Shown here: piece by piece, positions 33,950 through 34,421 of the stretch
Layout of the letters: every line of letters starts with the position of its first letter
Position numbering within the stretch: the first letter of the stretch is position 1
Source of the DNA: Brevibacterium iodinum ATCC 49514
GTDB taxonomy: Bacteria > Actinomycetota > Actinomycetes > Actinomycetales > Brevibacteriaceae
Direction: 5' to 3'
Assembly (NCBI RefSeq): GCF_900169265.1
Contig: NZ_FXYX01000028.1
Coordinates: forward strand, 1-34,421
DNA length: 34,421 bases
Program-made: the position numbers and the translations under genes
The notes under the pieces: generated by a model
Databases searched by the model: none
The model's input: only the letters and a program-made list of their open reading frames with translations
What the model was told of the DNA's origin: nothing

Positions 33950-34207
33950 GCTAATATCAAGTCCCAGATCAAGCGGATCGAGACCAACGAGAAGGCTCGT
34001 CAGCGCAACAAGGCTGTCCGGTCCGAGGTTCGGTCCTACGTCCGCGTCGTTCGCGAGAACATTGCTGCCGGCAACAAGGAAGAGGCACAGCAGGCTTATG
34101 CTGTGGCTGCCCGCAAGCTCGACAAGGCTGTTTCGAAGGGTGTTCTGCACAAGAACAACGCTGCGAACCGCAAGTCGCGCCTGGCCACGCAGATCAACGC
34201 TCTCTGA
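33947..34207 (+). CDS. rpsT: 30S ribosomal protein S20
   Basis: Small primary rRNA-binding protein of the 30S body. The 86-residue, Lys/Arg/Ala-rich helical protein begins [20 protein letters not shown]. It contains the conserved [13 protein letters not shown] and the ending [23 protein letters not shown]. The start is TTG, as in Escherichia coli rpsT, where the weak codon takes part in feedback control. A strong terminator follows 24 bases after the stop. It is probably a single-gene transcript. Location near lepA is common in actinobacteria. Confidence 0.96.
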   Translation: MANIKSQIKRIETNEKARQRNKAVRSEVRSYVRVVRENIAAGNKEEAQQAYAVAARKLDKAVSKGVLHKNNAANRKSRLATQINAL

Positions 34208-34231
34208 GCGCACGACTGAGGCTATAGCTTC

Positions 34232-34263
34232 ACGGGGTCCGAACCACACGGTTCGGACCCCGT
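34232..34263 (+). terminator. Strong terminator of rpsT
   Basis: A 14-bp perfect stem (ACGGGGTCCGAACC and its complement) with an ACAC loop is followed by TCTCTCC. This is the strongest hairpin in the window. Confidence 0.85.
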
Positions 34264-34421
34264 TCTCTCCCCCTATTACTACCTGACGGCGGCCCAGCAA
34301 CCTCGCGCTGTGAGTATTGACAGTGGCTGGTCTGGGACTGGCTGGCAGAGTAGGTGTTGGCCTCTCCGTCCAGTGATCGTGACTCCACCTCGCGCTGACC
34401 CACACCGTGGTGTCTTGCCCT

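Noticed and set aside
34317..34356. Perfect TTGACA near the right edge
   Set aside because: No TANNNT lies 15-19 bp downstream; TAGGTG is 28 bp away, so a promoter is not supported.

Overview
The window is GC-rich chromosomal DNA from an actinobacterium. Gene content and order point to Micrococcales, and Brevibacterium is my best guess from memory of such loci, not a tested assignment. Clues are the blocks yebC-ruvC-ruvA-ruvB-yajC-secD-secF-relA, thrS-HIT, and hrcA-dnaJ-rsmE-phoH-ybeY-(CBS protein)-era. Further clues are a DUF3097 gene beside hrcA, lepA-hemW, the actinobacterial PemK-like protein near rpsT, heavy GTG start use, and tRNA genes that do not encode CCA. Nearly everything is core housekeeping. 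I see no insertion sequence, prophage or CRISPR array, and no obviously transferred island.

Layout. Positions 1-450 hold a 5'-less fragment resembling the C-terminal part of AbiEi-type antitoxin/regulator proteins, tail to tail with relA. From 429 to 9657 all genes are on the minus strand: yebC (8905-9657), ruvC, ruvA, ruvB, yajC, secD, secF and the bifunctional (p)ppGpp enzyme relA. From 9795 to 16561, also minus: a membrane protein with a Gln/Asn/Gly/Tyr-rich tail, thrS, an Ap4A-phosphorylase-like HIT protein, an S9 peptidase and a NUDIX hydrolase. A gene-free stretch (16562-17020) precedes a minus-strand tRNA operon, Gly(GCC)-Cys(GCA)-Val(CAC)-Val(GAC), with its own promoter and terminator. 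A small PGPGW membrane protein (plus) and a ZapE-like ATPase (minus) converge on a strong hairpin terminator. The minus-strand heat-shock/ribosome-maturation operon hrcA-dnaJ-rsmE-phoH-ybeY-CBS-era follows (19274-26186), headed by a perfect CIRCE operator. On the plus strand lie DUF3097 and two tandem DUF4870 membrane proteins, which converge on lepA-hemW (minus). The right end carries, on the plus strand, an endonuclease/exonuclease/phosphatase family protein, a 22-bp tandem repeat, a solitary PemK/MazF-like gene and rpsT with a TTG start and a strong terminator. After 34263 I see no gene up to the window end.

How the genes work together. The ruv genes process Holliday junctions. YajC-SecD-SecF assist Sec export. 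RelA, LepA, Era, YbeY, RsmE, S20 and ThrRS belong to translation, ribosome assembly and the stringent response. HrcA with CIRCE would place DnaJ and, by read-through, RsmE, PhoH, YbeY and Era under heat-shock control. ThrRS, the HIT protein and the NUDIX protein sit together and may link Ap4A production and removal.

Most interesting leads: three membrane proteins with prion-like Gln/Gly/Tyr-rich tails; a Toprim/M5-like signature in DUF3097; a SecD with a long periplasmic insert and basic tail next to a YajC with an acidic tail; the apparent absence of the phosphatidylinositol-mannoside genes expected near thrS-HIT; and tRNA-Val twins differing at only two bases. I did not find a clearly new multigene system. 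All functional calls come from reading motifs, with no database search.
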